Below are positions 42,746 to 52,510 of a stretch of DNA of 64,000 nt, one piece after another. Numbering within the stretch: position 1 is the first letter of the stretch; the number at the start of each line of letters is the position of its first letter. A model generated the notes under the pieces. That model had not been told where the DNA came from and did no database searches. It was given only the letters and a program-made list of their open reading frames with translations. The translations under genes and the position numbers were made by a program. Origin of the DNA: Asticcacaulis benevestitus DSM 16100 = ATCC BAA-896 (GTDB taxonomy: Bacteria; Pseudomonadota; Alphaproteobacteria; Caulobacterales; Caulobacteraceae); assembly GCF_000376105.1 (NCBI RefSeq), contig NZ_AQWM01000001.1, positions 186,001 through 250,000 of the forward strand, written 5' to 3'.

Positions 42746-44164
42746 TCAGGCGATATTTAGCCAGTCCTGCAAATCCTGCAAGGCGCGTAACGACATAAGG
42801 CGTTTTTTGGCGCGGCCACGCTCCTTGAGCGGGATTTTCTTGCCGTCCTCATCGACCTTCGGCGCGTCCAGCGGCGGGAGCAAGCCATAGTTGATGTTCA
42901 TGGGCTGGAAGGAGCCGCCTTCGAGGTGGCCGATGGTGATATGGTTGAGCAGGGCGCCCAGAGCGGTCGTTTCGGGCGGGGCGGGGAGGTCGCGGCCCAG
43001 AGCCTGCGCGGCGGCGAAACGGCCGGCCAAAAGGCCGATGGCGGCGCTTTCGACATAGCCTTCCACGCCCGTGATCTGACCTGCAAACCGCACATGTTTT
43101 TGCCCTATTGCTTCGCTGCTTGAGGGCGCGAAAAACGCTTTCATGCGCAATTCTCGGTCGAGAAGCTTGGGGGACTGGATAAAGGTGTTGCGGTGCAGGC
43201 CACCCAGACGCGCGAACTGCGCGTTCTCCAGGCCCGGGATCATGCGGAAGACCTCAGCCTGAGCGCCATGCTTCAGCTTGGTCTGGAAGCCGACCATATT
43301 ATACAGCGTTCCCAAGGCGTTATCCTGCCGAAGCTGAATGATCGCATGAGCTTTCACCGTCGGGTTATGCGGATTGGTCAGGCCCACAGGCTTCATGGGA
43401 CCGTAGCGCAGGGTTTCGCGGCCGCGCTCGGCCATGACCTCGATTGGCAGGCAGCCATCGAAATAGGGGACGTGCTCCCAGTCCTTGAATTCGGCCTTGG
43501 GGCCATCTAGCAGGGCGTCGATAAATGCCTCGTACTGCTGCTTGTCCATCGGGCAGTTGATATAGGCCGCCGCGTCGCCGCCGGGGCCTTCCTTATCGTA
43601 GCGCGATTGCTTCCACGCCTTCGACATGTCGATGCTCTCGGCATGGATGATCGGCGCGATGGCATCGAAGAAACTGAGTTGGCCTTCGCCGGAGACATCG
43701 AGCACGAAGCGCGACAGCGCCTCGGAAGTGAGGGGGCCGGTGGCCACCACCACATTGTCCCAGCCCTTATCGGCCAGGGTGGTGATTTCCTCGCGCACGA
43801 TGGTCATGAGCGGATGGTTGGCAAGCGTCTCGGTGACGGCGGCGCTGAAATTCTCGCGGTCCATGGCAAGCGCACCGCCGGCCGGCACCTGGTGCTTGTC
43901 AGCGCAGGCGAGGATCAGAGACTTCGAGCGGCGCATTTCTTCATGCAGCAGGCCCACGGCATTGAACTGCCAGTCATCCGAGCGGAAAGAGTTGGAGCAG
44001 ACCAGTTCGGCCAGGCCATCGGTCTGGTGGGCATCGGTCGTGATCGGCGCGCCATCGCGCGTGCCGCCGCGCATTTCGTGCAGCACCACCGGAATGCCCG
44101 CCTGAACCAGTTGCCAGCAGGCTTCTGAACCGGCGAGACCGCCGCCAATAACATGAACTGTCAA
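42746..44164 (-). CDS. trmFO: Methylenetetrahydrofolate-tRNA (uracil-5-)-methyltransferase TrmFO
   Basis: 472 residues. FAD-binding start [18 protein letters not shown] (about 2-19), then [25 protein letters not shown] (the family signature with the active-site Cys) and [26 protein letters not shown] near the C-terminus. It makes T54 in the T loop of tRNA with folate as carbon donor, replacing TrmA. TTG is the start codon, after GGAGATCAGG; no closer ATG exists. Single gene. Confidence 0.97.
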   Translation of the reverse strand: MTVHVIGGGLAGSEACWQLVQAGIPVVLHEMRGGTRDGAPITTDAHQTDGLAELVCSNSFRSDDWQFNAVGLLHEEMRRSKSLILACADKHQVPAGGALAMDRENFSAAVTETLANHPLMTIVREEITTLADKGWDNVVVATGPLTSEALSRFVLDVSGEGQLSFFDAIAPIIHAESIDMSKAWKQSRYDKEGPGGDAAAYINCPMDKQQYEAFIDALLDGPKAEFKDWEHVPYFDGCLPIEVMAERGRETLRYGPMKPVGLTNPHNPTVKAHAIIQLRQDNALGTLYNMVGFQTKLKHGAQAEVFRMIPGLENAQFARLGGLHRNTFIQSPKLLDRELRMKAFFAPSSSEAIGQKHVRFAGQITGVEGYVESAAIGLLAGRFAAAQALGRDLPAPPETTALGALLNHITIGHLEGGSFQPMNINYGLLPPLDAPKVDEDGKKIPLKERGRAKKRLMSLRALQDLQDWLNIA

Positions 44165-44236
44165 CCTGATCTCCTGCCGTAGAGCCTAAACGGAAAGACG
44201 ATGCCTCTATAGCAAGGCGACGCCTGTGGGAAGAGA

Positions 44237-44686
44237 TTACAGGCGGCCGGCCAGAAAGGCGTCGATCTGTGTGTGATGCGACTTGTAAAAGTCTATATTG
44301 GCCGCATTGGTGTAGGACAGGATGACATCGCCGGCGCCCGGTTGCGCAGCCGCCACGGCATCGGCAATGGCTAGCATGCCATAGAGAAAATCATGCGGCG
44401 TCAGACCGTTTCTGACGATGATGTCGCGTGCTTTCGGCGAGGCCTCGATCTGGCCGACCAGTTGCGCCAGGGTTTCCATCTTCGACATATCGGCGCCACC
44501 GCCGAGATCGATCTTCTGGGTGTTGATCTCCTTCGCGGCGGCAATCAGCTTGGCCAGCAGAGGTTCGGTCAGTGGAAACTGCGCCAGTTCGGCCGATTCC
44601 TCATCGGTCATGGATTGTGCCATGGCGGGTGATAGGGGCAGCATCGCCATCACGAAAGCGGCCATGGCCAACCAGAACTTTTTCAT
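44237..44686 (-). CDS. Secreted protein of unknown function
   Basis: 149 residues from ATG 44686 (44698 also in frame). The signal peptide (MKKFWLAMAAFVMAMLPLSPAMAQ) is clear. The mature part is helical, with SAELAQFPLTEPLLAKLIAAAKEIN, LVGQIEASPKARDIIVRNGLTPHDFLYGMLAI, and a final YTNAANIDFYKSHHTQIDAFL. No metal or disulphide motif. Periplasmic. Relatives appear to exist in Caulobacterales and sphingomonads, but I do not recognise a family name. Confidence 0.72.
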   Translation of the reverse strand: MKKFWLAMAAFVMAMLPLSPAMAQSMTDEESAELAQFPLTEPLLAKLIAAAKEINTQKIDLGGGADMSKMETLAQLVGQIEASPKARDIIVRNGLTPHDFLYGMLAIADAVAAAQPGAGDVILSYTNAANIDFYKSHHTQIDAFLAGRL

Positions 44687-44842
44687 CTTGATCCTCATAT
44701 CACGGTCATATCTGTGTGGCTCTATAGCAAGCTTGGATCGGAAATGTGACGCGGTTAACGAAATAAGCTTTAAAAGCGAATGGATTTGTTTCTAAATTGC
44801 TATTGGCCTGAAATAGATCGACAGGCCATGGTTGGGGGTATT

Positions 44843-45652
44843 ATGAGGGATACATCGGCATTTTCGGTGACGAAAGCCTTGAAGACGGCTACAGGCTTTC
44901 TGCCGCAGGCGTGGGCTGGCGGGTGGCTTTCGCTGCTCGTGATACTGGCGCTTGTGATCGGTGGGCCGATGGCAGCGATAGCGTTCACAACGCCGTTGGC
45001 CGGTCTGGCGCTGGTTGTGTTGCTGGTCATCGCCAAGCTCATGACGCAAGGGGGGCTCTATCGCGTCGCCTTGTTCGGCAAGTCAGCGTGCGAAGAAGGG
45101 CTTGGTCTTGGCGGTCTGCAATTTGGCCCGCCGGAATGGCGTCTGTTTGTGGCCTCGCTGGTCGTGACGGCCTTTTTCGCCTTGATGGCGGCCACTTTGT
45201 TTATCGTTTTCGCCATCGCTCTCAGCTTTTCCGGTCTGACGCATGGCTATGACACCACGATGCAGGCGGTTCAGGCGCTGATCGCGCGGCATGACGGCAT
45301 AGACTATCTGTTTATCGCCTATATCATCGGCAGCTTTCTCTTCCTCGTTTTTGTGGGGCTGAAATTCGCCCTGTTGGCCGCCGCCAATATCGCCGAGCGC
45401 CGGCTGGTGACGCTCAATGCCTTGGGGCTGACCTCCGGTCATGTCGGGCGGATATGTCTTGGGCTGTTGGTCATCCTGTTACCATTCGGGCTGATCTGTG
45501 GTTTAGTTAGCCAAGGGCTGGGACATGCCGGGCAGGCGCGTCTTGTGGTCCATGCCGCGCTGATGAGCCTGTATATTTTCCTGTTTTTGCCATTGACCGT
45601 CGGATTTTTGGCCGCCAGCTATAGGCAGATTGTCACGATCAGGTCTAAATAG
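44843..45652 (+). CDS. Polytopic membrane protein of unknown function, 1
   Basis: 269 residues from ATG 44843 (GGGGG upstream; an open frame extends to 44780). There are about six TM helices: LSLLVILALVIGGPMAAIAF, LAGLALVVLLVIAKLM, LFVASLVVTAFFALMAATLFIVFAIAL, IAYIIGSFLFLVFVGLKFAL, and two near the C-terminus. No catalytic motif. It is followed 38 bases later by another multi-TM protein, with which it probably forms a complex. The LKTATGFLPQAWAGG amphipathic N-terminus also resembles that of its neighbour. Confidence 0.7.
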   Translation: MRDTSAFSVTKALKTATGFLPQAWAGGWLSLLVILALVIGGPMAAIAFTTPLAGLALVVLLVIAKLMTQGGLYRVALFGKSACEEGLGLGGLQFGPPEWRLFVASLVVTAFFALMAATLFIVFAIALSFSGLTHGYDTTMQAVQALIARHDGIDYLFIAYIIGSFLFLVFVGLKFALLAAANIAERRLVTLNALGLTSGHVGRICLGLLVILLPFGLICGLVSQGLGHAGQARLVVHAALMSLYIFLFLPLTVGFLAASYRQIVTIRSK

Positions 45653-45690
45653 CCGAGTCCGTGCCTGATGCGGACGGACGAGACCTGCGC

Positions 45691-46596
45691 ATGAACCTCA
45701 CCTTTGACTTCGCTTTTGAAGGCTTCCGCCTGATCCGCGAGCGACCCAAGCTGATCGCTTTCTGGGGGGCGCTGACGCTTCTGTGGTGGGGGGCGATGTG
45801 GGGCATCATGGTCGCTATGGCCGGACCGGCTCTGGCTACGCTGATGAAGATGACCAGCTATGATCCGCAGGTGATCCAGACCCTGACCGAGCAGCTTTTA
45901 CCGGCTTTAGGCGTATGCGCGCCCATCTATGTTGTCATGTCGTCGATTCTGGTCTGCGCCATCTGCCGCGCCTCTATGGGACAAAGAGATGATCGTTTTG
46001 GCTTTCTGAAGCTGGGTATGGATGAGATCCGCATGATGGGCGTGCGGGGCGGGACCTTGCTGACCCTTGCCGGTGTTTTTATCGGTTTTGGCACGGTTGG
46101 CAGCCTTTTTGCAGCTTTGGTCAATGCCAGCAGCCCGCAAGCCGCGGCGGCGGCGCAGTCCTTGAGCAGTATTCTGGCGCTCGGCACCTTTGTCTGGCTA
46201 TCCTTGCGCCTGTCGCTTAACAATCCGCAAAGCTTCGAAAGCCAGCGTATCAACCTGTTCGGTAGTTTTAGCATGACGCAGGACCGCTTCTGGTCATTGT
46301 TCACTGGCTATGCGGCCGCCATGGCCCTGGCGCTGGTGGTGCAGTTTCTGTGTGACAAGATCATCGAGGCGGTGCAGGTCTTGAGCCTCGGCCTCAAGGT
46401 TACCGGCGATATGGTGCCGCCCGACCCGACCACCCTGACCAGTTTCCTGTCACCGGCCTCTCTGATCTACTTTGTCCTGAGCTATGCGATTGTCGCGCCG
46501 CTGACCTCGGCCATACAGTTTGGCGCGCCGGTGGCGGCCTACAAGATCCTGCGCGGCAAGGTGGCGCTTCTACCGGATCAGGAAGCGGCGCGTTAA
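45691..46596 (+). CDS. Polytopic membrane protein of unknown function, 2
   Basis: 301 residues from ATG 45691 (GTG 45661 is a possible earlier start). An N-terminal amphipathic FAFEGFRLIRERPKLI precedes about six TM helices (FWGALTLLWWGAMWGIMVAMAG; ALGVCAPIYVVMSSILVCAICRA; TLAGVFIGFGTVGSLFAALV; later AAMALALVVQFLCDKIIEA). No recognised motif. The architecture is similar to gene 1, suggesting paralogy. Its stop shares four bases with the convergent carbonic anhydrase stop. Confidence 0.7.
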   Translation: MNLTFDFAFEGFRLIRERPKLIAFWGALTLLWWGAMWGIMVAMAGPALATLMKMTSYDPQVIQTLTEQLLPALGVCAPIYVVMSSILVCAICRASMGQRDDRFGFLKLGMDEIRMMGVRGGTLLTLAGVFIGFGTVGSLFAALVNASSPQAAAAAQSLSSILALGTFVWLSLRLSLNNPQSFESQRINLFGSFSMTQDRFWSLFTGYAAAMALALVVQFLCDKIIEAVQVLSLGLKVTGDMVPPDPTTLTSFLSPASLIYFVLSYAIVAPLTSAIQFGAPVAAYKILRGKVALLPDQEAAR

Positions 46597-47441
46597 CTGC
46601 CCGCCATATGCAGGAAGTCGCGTCCATGCGCCGGCTGCAAGGGGCGGGCGTTCGGGCCGATAAGGCGTTGAAAGGCGTCGGCCTGTTCAGCGCTGACGGT
46701 CAATGGCGAAGAAAAGACCATCCACGTCACCTCTTCCGTGCAGGGCGGCGTCGTCAGTGAGCCTGAATAGACATAGAAGTCCTCGGTCCCCGGCATCAGA
46801 TCCTGCGCGTTGATCAGAAGATCCGGCAAGGGAACTGGCTGGCCCGGATCGGACGGCAGGTAGGTCCACAAGGAGGCCAGCATGGGGTCTGCAGCACCAA
46901 TGTCCGACATGACGGAGATCACGAGGTAATGGCCCTTGGCATCTTGGTGGACAAAGTGGGCTTCCAGCGCGGTGGCGTGGCCATTGATGGCGTGTTCGCT
47001 CGGCGAATGGAAGTGGAATTGCTTGAGCGTAAAAAGATTGCCATCAATCTCAACGCCGCCGCCGTCTTTCGGCGTTACGACGATTGTATGGCCGTTGTTT
47101 TGTATCGTGGCGGTCGAGGCGTGATAGGCCATGACCATGTGCGATGACATATTGCGCGTGTTGCCAGAGATATCGACAGGGGACTGGCGCTGACCGGCGC
47201 TACACACCGCATTAGGGCCGCCCATCTGAGCCCAGTGGGCCGGCCCTTCGTTGCCACTGTAGGTCCAGTGCTGCACGGCGCCCGTTTCGGAGCCGTGACC
47301 GGCCGCAGCCGCGCCGTGCTCAGCAGAGCCATGCTCCGTTGCGTCAGGCGCGTGTTCATCCGCCTTTTTGCCCGAGCAGGCGACAAGGGATAGGGCCAGC
47401 AGGCTGACCGCAACGATTCTATGGGCGCGACTCATCTTCAT
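46593..47441 (-). CDS. Alpha-type carbonic anhydrase lipoprotein
   Basis: 282 residues. A lipobox (LLALSLVAC, Cys about 22) is followed by a His/Ala/Glu-rich linker and an alpha-CA domain: HWTYSGNEGPAHWAQMG, QRQSPVDIS, FTLKQFHFHSPSEHAINGHATALEAHFVHQ. The three zinc His (the HFH pair and AHFVH) are present, as is the Thr of PCTEEVTWMV. It should hydrate CO2 at the envelope. Alternative start 47435 is possible. Complete active site; lipid anchor inferred. Confidence 0.93.
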   Translation of the reverse strand: MKMSRAHRIVAVSLLALSLVACSGKKADEHAPDATEHGSAEHGAAAAGHGSETGAVQHWTYSGNEGPAHWAQMGGPNAVCSAGQRQSPVDISGNTRNMSSHMVMAYHASTATIQNNGHTIVVTPKDGGGVEIDGNLFTLKQFHFHSPSEHAINGHATALEAHFVHQDAKGHYLVISVMSDIGAADPMLASLWTYLPSDPGQPVPLPDLLINAQDLMPGTEDFYVYSGSLTTPPCTEEVTWMVFSSPLTVSAEQADAFQRLIGPNARPLQPAHGRDFLHMAGS

Positions 47442-47508
47442 GTCGCGATCCTGACGAAAATTGGTTAACGGAGGTTAAGCGCGCTTCGCTTGTAAGGCGA
47501 AAAAACAG

Positions 47509-50418
47509 TTATTGCACCGGTTCGAGATGCCGCTGTTTGTGTTTGGCCAGCATCTCCTTGAGATACTTGCCAGTCCAGCTCTTACTGTTTTTCGCCACGT
47601 CTTCCGGCGTACCGAAGGCCACGATCTCACCGCCGCCATCGCCGCCTTCCGGGCCGAAATCGAGCAGCCAGTCAGCCGTCTTGATGACGTCGAGATTGTG
47701 CTCGATGACCACGACTGTGTTGCCGTGATCGGTCAGTTCATGCAGCACTTCCAGCAGTTTGCGCGTATCCTCGAAGTGCAGGCCGGTGGTAGGTTCATCA
47801 AGAATATACAACGTCTTGCCGGTGGCGCGCTTGGAAAGCTCTTTCGATAACTTGACGCGCTGGGCCTCGCCGCCGGACAGCGTGGTCGCCTGCTGGCCGA
47901 TCTTGATATAACCGAGACCAACGCGCTTGAGGGTTTCCAGCTTGTCGCGGATGGTGGGCACGGCCTTGAAGACCTCGGCGCCTTCCTCGACCGTCATGTC
48001 CAGCACGTCGGCGATGGAGTGGCCTTTGAACGAAATATCGAGGGTTTCGCGGTTGTAACGCTTGCCCTTGCAGACATCACAGGTGACGTAGACATCGGGC
48101 AGGAAGTGCATTTCGATCTTGATCAGGCCATCGCCCGAACAGGCTTCGCAGCGCCCGCCCTTGACGTTGAAGGAGAAGCGGCCAGGGCCATAGCCGCGCG
48201 CCTTCGATTCCGGCAGACCGCAATACCAGTCGCGGATAGGACCAAAGGCACCGGTATAGGTGGCCGGATTGGAGCGCGGGGTGCGCCCGATCGGCGACTG
48301 GTCGATCTCAACGATCTTGTCGAAAAACTCCAGACCTTCAATCTTGTCATGCGGGGCCGGATGGGCAGACGCATTGTTGAGCCGGCGGGCGGCGGCTTTG
48401 TAGAGCGTTTCCAGCGTGAAGGTCGACTTGCCGCCACCTGAGACACCGGTGATGCAGGTCATGACTCCGACCGGGATCTCGCCGGTGACGTTTTTCAGGT
48501 TGTTGCCGCGGGCGCCGATCACCTTCAGCATCTTCTTCTTGTTGATTGGGCGGCGCTGATCGTTATGACCTTCGCCATAGAAAAGCGGGATTTCCTTCTT
48601 GCCGGTCAGGTACTGGCCGGTTAGGGAGTTCGGATTGGCCTTGATCTCTTCGGGCAGGCCCTGTGCGATGATCTGGCCGCCATGCACGCCGGCGGCTGGG
48701 CCCATGTCGATGACATAATCGGCTTGCAGGATCGCGTCTTCGTCGTGCTCGACCACCAGCACCGAATTGCCGAGATCGCGAAGGCCCTTGAGGCTGACGA
48801 GCAGACGGTCATTGTCGCGCTGGTGCAGGCCGATCGACGGCTCATCGAGCACATAGAGCACGCCCGTCAGACCAGAACCGATCTGTGAGGCCAGGCGGAT
48901 GCGCTGGCTTTCGCCGCCGGACAGCGTGCCGGAATTGCGCGACAGGTTGAGGTAGTCCAGACCTACATCATTAAGAAAACGCAGCCGGTCTTTGATTTCT
49001 TTCAGGATTCTGCGAGCGATCTCCTGTGATTGGGGCGTCAGCTTGTCTTCGACGGTGGAGAACCATTCGTGTGCCTTGCGGATCGACAAACCGGAAATCT
49101 GCGAAATGTTTTTGGCGTCAATCTTGACGGCCAGGGCTTCCGGCTTGAGGCGTGCGCCACCGCAGGCCTCGCACGGCGTTTCCGATTGATAGCGCGCCAG
49201 GTCTTCCCGCACCCACGACGAATCGGTTTCACGCCAACGCCGGTCCATATTGGGAATGACGCCTTCAAAGACCTTGGTGACGTCGTAGCGCCGATTGCCG
49301 TCTTCGTAGGTGAACTTGATCTTCTGGCCGCCTGAGCCTTGCAGGACGACGTTCTGCACCTCTTCGCTCAGCTTGTTCCACGGTGTATCCATCTTGAAGC
49401 CATAGTGCAGGCTGAGCGCCTGCAGGGTCTGGGCATAGAGCGGCGACGGGCCCTTCGACCAGGGGGCTATGGCGCCGCCGGTCAGGGAGAGCTTAGGATC
49501 GGCGACGATCATCTCCTTGTCGAAGGCGAGCTTGACGCCCAAGCCATCGCAGGTCGGGCAGGCGCCGTAGGGGTTGTTGAAGGAGAACAGGCGCGGTTCG
49601 ATCTCGGTGATGGTAAAGCCGGAGACAGGACAGGCGAATTTTTCCGAGAAAATAATACGCTTCGGTTCGGTTTCACCGTCTTCCAGATCGGCATATTCAG
49701 CGATCGCTAGGCCATCCGCCAGTTTCAGAGCGGTTTCCAGCGAGTCGGCGAGGCGCGCCATGATGCCGGATTTGACGATGACGCGGTCGATAACGACGTC
49801 GATGTCATGCTTGAACTTTTTGTCTAATTTTGGTGCATCTTCAATGGGATAATATTCACCGTTAATCTTAAGTCTCTGGAAACCCTGACGCTGAAGGTCG
49901 GCGATTTCCTTTTTATACTCACCCTTACGGCCGCGCACGAACGGCGCCAGCAGCAGCAGGCGCGTACCTTCCGGCAGGGCCATGATCTTGTCGACCATCT
50001 GCGAAATCGTCTGGCTCTCGATCGGCAAACCGGTGGCTGGCGAATAGGGGATACCGACGCGCGCCCACAACAAGCGCATATAGTCATGGATTTCGGTGAC
50101 GGTGCCGACGGTCGAGCGCGGGTTCTTCGAGGTCGTTTTTTGTTCTATCGAAATGGCCGGCGACAGCCCTTCGATCAGGTCGACATCGGGCTTCGACATG
50201 AGTTCGAGGAACTGACGGGCATAGGCCGACAGCGATTCGACGTAACGCCTCTGGCCTTCGGCGTAGATGGTATCAAACGCAAGTGACGATTTGCCTGAAC
50301 CGGAAAGGCCGGTGAGCACCACCAGTTGACCGCGGGGGATATCAACGTCCACGCCCTTGAGATTATGCTCTCTGGCACCGCGAACCTTGATGAAATCCTG
50401 ATCGAAGTGCTTCGCCAT
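47509..50418 (-). CDS. uvrA: Excinuclease ABC subunit A
   Basis: 969 residues, the normal length. Two ABC modules: first Walker [21 protein letters not shown] (about residue 36), a zinc finger with CPVSGF and CPTCDGLG, signature [19 protein letters not shown]; second Walker [16 protein letters not shown], zinc finger CEACSGDG and [10 protein letters not shown], and the final [15 protein letters not shown]. It detects DNA damage with UvrB in nucleotide excision repair. An SOS-like box lies 72 bases upstream (50490-50504). Confidence 0.98.
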   Translation of the reverse strand: MAKHFDQDFIKVRGAREHNLKGVDVDIPRGQLVVLTGLSGSGKSSLAFDTIYAEGQRRYVESLSAYARQFLELMSKPDVDLIEGLSPAISIEQKTTSKNPRSTVGTVTEIHDYMRLLWARVGIPYSPATGLPIESQTISQMVDKIMALPEGTRLLLLAPFVRGRKGEYKKEIADLQRQGFQRLKINGEYYPIEDAPKLDKKFKHDIDVVIDRVIVKSGIMARLADSLETALKLADGLAIAEYADLEDGETEPKRIIFSEKFACPVSGFTITEIEPRLFSFNNPYGACPTCDGLGVKLAFDKEMIVADPKLSLTGGAIAPWSKGPSPLYAQTLQALSLHYGFKMDTPWNKLSEEVQNVVLQGSGGQKIKFTYEDGNRRYDVTKVFEGVIPNMDRRWRETDSSWVREDLARYQSETPCEACGGARLKPEALAVKIDAKNISQISGLSIRKAHEWFSTVEDKLTPQSQEIARRILKEIKDRLRFLNDVGLDYLNLSRNSGTLSGGESQRIRLASQIGSGLTGVLYVLDEPSIGLHQRDNDRLLVSLKGLRDLGNSVLVVEHDEDAILQADYVIDMGPAAGVHGGQIIAQGLPEEIKANPNSLTGQYLTGKKEIPLFYGEGHNDQRRPINKKKMLKVIGARGNNLKNVTGEIPVGVMTCITGVSGGGKSTFTLETLYKAAARRLNNASAHPAPHDKIEGLEFFDKIVEIDQSPIGRTPRSNPATYTGAFGPIRDWYCGLPESKARGYGPGRFSFNVKGGRCEACSGDGLIKIEMHFLPDVYVTCDVCKGKRYNRETLDISFKGHSIADVLDMTVEEGAEVFKAVPTIRDKLETLKRVGLGYIKIGQQATTLSGGEAQRVKLSKELSKRATGKTLYILDEPTTGLHFEDTRKLLEVLHELTDHGNTVVVIEHNLDVIKTADWLLDFGPEGGDGGGEIVAFGTPEDVAKNSKSWTGKYLKEMLAKHKQRHLEPVQ

Positions 50419-50489
50419 ACGCGCATATCCCGAAATTTGAACAAGAGGACTATATAGAAGTTTTGCCGTGATTTGCCAGAGGGCTTCAA

Positions 50490-50504
50490 GAACATTTTAG
50501 CAAC
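50490..50504 (-). promoter_or_regulatory. Candidate LexA (SOS) box upstream of uvrA
   Basis: On the minus strand the sequence is GTTG-CTAAAAT-GTTC, which matches the alphaproteobacterial LexA site GTTC-N7-GTTC with one mismatch. uvrA is a known LexA target in Caulobacter. Position 72 bases before the start fits a promoter site. Confidence 0.6.
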
Positions 50505-50657
50505 ATTTAGTTTTTGCGCCGCAATACATATCGGTTCTTTAGCTATGACGATAAGCTGTCAGGATGTGTCAGCAGATGTTTTTGATGTATTTTCAACCAT
50601 AAGAACACAGTAAGGCCTGATTTATTGATCAGGGTCAGGATGAAGGGGGCTGTTATC

Positions 50658-51695
50658 ATGTCGGTCATCGTTACCCGTTTAAGGCATCGTATAAGCGACG
50701 GCCTTGAGTTATCGCTGGCGATATTGGCGGCCCGCACCAGCCGACGCACGCGCTTAACGGGCGCCGTTGTCGTGGCGCTTGGTCTTCATGCTCTTTTTTT
50801 ATGGGCCCTGCTCAGTTCGCGTCTCGGTGTCTGGGACACGGATCTGGCGGTGATCGATGAGGCGCCTGTACTGATCGAGCTTTGGGATGTGCCGCCTCTG
50901 CCGAAACCCGAACCGGTTCCGGTTATCGAGCCGGTCGTGACGCCGCGCGAGGTCGAGCCGCAGGATACGCCGCAACAGGTCGATGAAACGCCGCAAAAGT
51001 CAGAGTCGGCGCCGGCTGTTGTCGCGCCACAGCCCGTGGTTCAGCCCCAGGTCGTCAAGCCGATTACCATCCAGATACCCAAGGAGAAGCCGCTCGACAT
51101 GACCGCACCGAAAACGGTTGCGGATGTGCCCGCTCGTCCGAACATCGGCGCGACGGTGAAAAAGAAAACGCAGGAGGAGATCGAGGCGGCCAAAAAGGAC
51201 ACGGCGACTCAAGTGACTGATCTCAATCTGCACGCCGTCGATTCTATCAATATGCCGGCCTTGCAGAAGGTTCAGCCTTCCGGCTTGGCCCCGACAGGTC
51301 AGGCTGCGGCACCCGAGGGCGGCCGAATCGGGACCGTGCAATTGCCGCTGGGCAGTATAAACGGCACAGGCCTCAAGGGCGGTCGTGGTCAGGTGACGCA
51401 ATCCCTGCAAAACCATGACTGGTGCGTTGCAACGCAAAAGGCTGGCGAGCCCATACCTGCTGATTGCAAGATGACGGATCTCGCCAGCCAGCCCCCGCTG
51501 GGGCCCAGGCCGGATAAAGATTTCCAGGCGGCTGTGGCGAAGAAGGACTTCGACCTGCGGTATAAGACAACACCAGGCAATGATGAGTATTGGAAGCGCG
51601 TCAATCACGCACCGACCTCAAGCGACCGTAAGGATGACCTGCCTAAAAAGGGAGCCTATTCAAATCCCAAAGACCAGCGCCTGAATGGCAACTAA
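50658..51695 (+). CDS. TonB-like N-anchored proline-rich protein
   Basis: 345 residues from ATG 50658 (GGGGG ten bases upstream; ATG 50640 also possible). An N-terminal basic stretch and one TM helix (LTGAVVVALGLHALFLWALL, about 33-52) precede a long Pro/Glu/Val-rich spacer (PLPKPEPVPVIEPVV and onward, about 80-170). That layout is typical of TonB or TolA. The C-terminal part (QNHDWCVATQKAGEPIPADCKMTDLASQP) has a Cys pair and does not match the TonB C-domain. It is probably an energy-transducer-related or outer-envelope-spanning protein of unknown partner. Confidence 0.75.
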   Translation: MSVIVTRLRHRISDGLELSLAILAARTSRRTRLTGAVVVALGLHALFLWALLSSRLGVWDTDLAVIDEAPVLIELWDVPPLPKPEPVPVIEPVVTPREVEPQDTPQQVDETPQKSESAPAVVAPQPVVQPQVVKPITIQIPKEKPLDMTAPKTVADVPARPNIGATVKKKTQEEIEAAKKDTATQVTDLNLHAVDSINMPALQKVQPSGLAPTGQAAAPEGGRIGTVQLPLGSINGTGLKGGRGQVTQSLQNHDWCVATQKAGEPIPADCKMTDLASQPPLGPRPDKDFQAAVAKKDFDLRYKTTPGNDEYWKRVNHAPTSSDRKDDLPKKGAYSNPKDQRLNGN

Positions 51696-51719
51696 GGCCT
51701 GTAATTTTCAGGCCTTTTT
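51694..51719. terminator. Bidirectional terminator between TonB-like and flagellar genes
   Basis: AAGGCCTG (51694-51701) and CAGGCCTT (51709-51716) with a 7-base loop and a T-tract on the plus strand. It overlaps the FlbY stop, and A-rich sequence on the other side allows use in both directions. Confidence 0.75.
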
Positions 51720-52148
51720 GCCGAAGTTAAACGATTGCGGGCCGCTGACGACCGTGCGGCCGCGTGCGCCATAGGGCGAGTTTTGCGTGCGGCGGGCGCT
51801 CAGGTCTTCGGCTACGGCGCTGATGATGCCCTCGGTCACCGTCTTGGCGGCGGTCACCGCCAGTTCATAGCGATGCAGGCGTTCCTGAAACAGTTCGGTG
51901 GCCTCGCGCAGCGCCTTCTTCTCATTGGCGGTCAGGCCATTCAGCAGGCTCGGGTCTGACTTGATGCGCATCGATTCGTGACGATAGAGGTTCGACAGGT
52001 TGCGCGTTTCCTCAATGCCTTCGTAGATATCCTGCGGGCGGTGCGCTTCAAGACAGGCGGTTTCACCCACCAGGCGTTCACCAAGACGGATGGTCAGGGC
52101 GATCAGTTGCGCGGCGCGATCAGAAGGGCTTGCGGCGGAAAGAGCCAT
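51708..52148 (-). CDS. flbY: Flagellar protein FlbY
   Basis: 146 residues, highly helical: LIALTIRLGERLVGETACLEAHRPQDIYEGIEETRNLSNLYRHESMRIKSDPSLL, then TANEKKALREATELFQERLHRYELAVTAAKTVTEGI. This is the FlgN-like four-helix pattern expected for FlbY, a flagellar gene product of Caulobacter that follows the rod-binding protein. The exact chaperone role is inferred. It overlaps the upstream stop by one base. Symbol given from context plus sequence. Confidence 0.75.
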   Translation of the reverse strand: MALSAASPSDRAAQLIALTIRLGERLVGETACLEAHRPQDIYEGIEETRNLSNLYRHESMRIKSDPSLLNGLTANEKKALREATELFQERLHRYELAVTAAKTVTEGIISAVAEDLSARRTQNSPYGARGRTVVSGPQSFNFGKKA

Positions 52149-52510
52149 CAGGCGGACACTCCCATTTTTTGGCTCATTTCCTGGCCCATTTCCTGGGTTT
52201 TAAGCAGTTGCTTCTGCATCATGTCGGATATGCCGACGCCGCCGCGCAGCGCCATTTCCTTGGCGATGGCGCCGATATAGAAGGATTTCATCGCTTCCTC
52301 GCCTTCGCCGCCGCCGAACGGGCCGTCAGATTTCAGGCCTTCAAACATCGGCGTCATCAAATTGGTCAGGCACATGGTCTCAAAATCGAGGCCGAGCTTG
52401 GCGTTACTCTTTCCGCCCGTGGCAGCCATGGCGCTGCTGATGCGGTTCTGCTGGGCCGATTGCGTTTGGGTTTGGGCGGCTTGCAGGGTGAGGAGGGCGG
52501 CGGTGTCCAT
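52148..52510 (-). CDS. FlgJ-type rod-binding protein (no muramidase domain)
   Basis: 120 residues matching only the N-terminal rod-binding domain of FlgJ: LGLDFETMCLTNLMTPMFEGL (about residues 40-60), and EAMKSFYIGAIAKEMALRGGVGISDMMQKQLL (about 72-103). The peptidoglycan hydrolase half found in enteric FlgJ is missing, as usual in alphaproteobacteria. It serves in rod assembly. It starts immediately after flgI stops (no gap). Confidence 0.9.
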   Translation of the reverse strand: MDTAALLTLQAAQTQTQSAQQNRISSAMAATGGKSNAKLGLDFETMCLTNLMTPMFEGLKSDGPFGGGEGEEAMKSFYIGAIAKEMALRGGVGISDMMQKQLLKTQEMGQEMSQKMGVSA

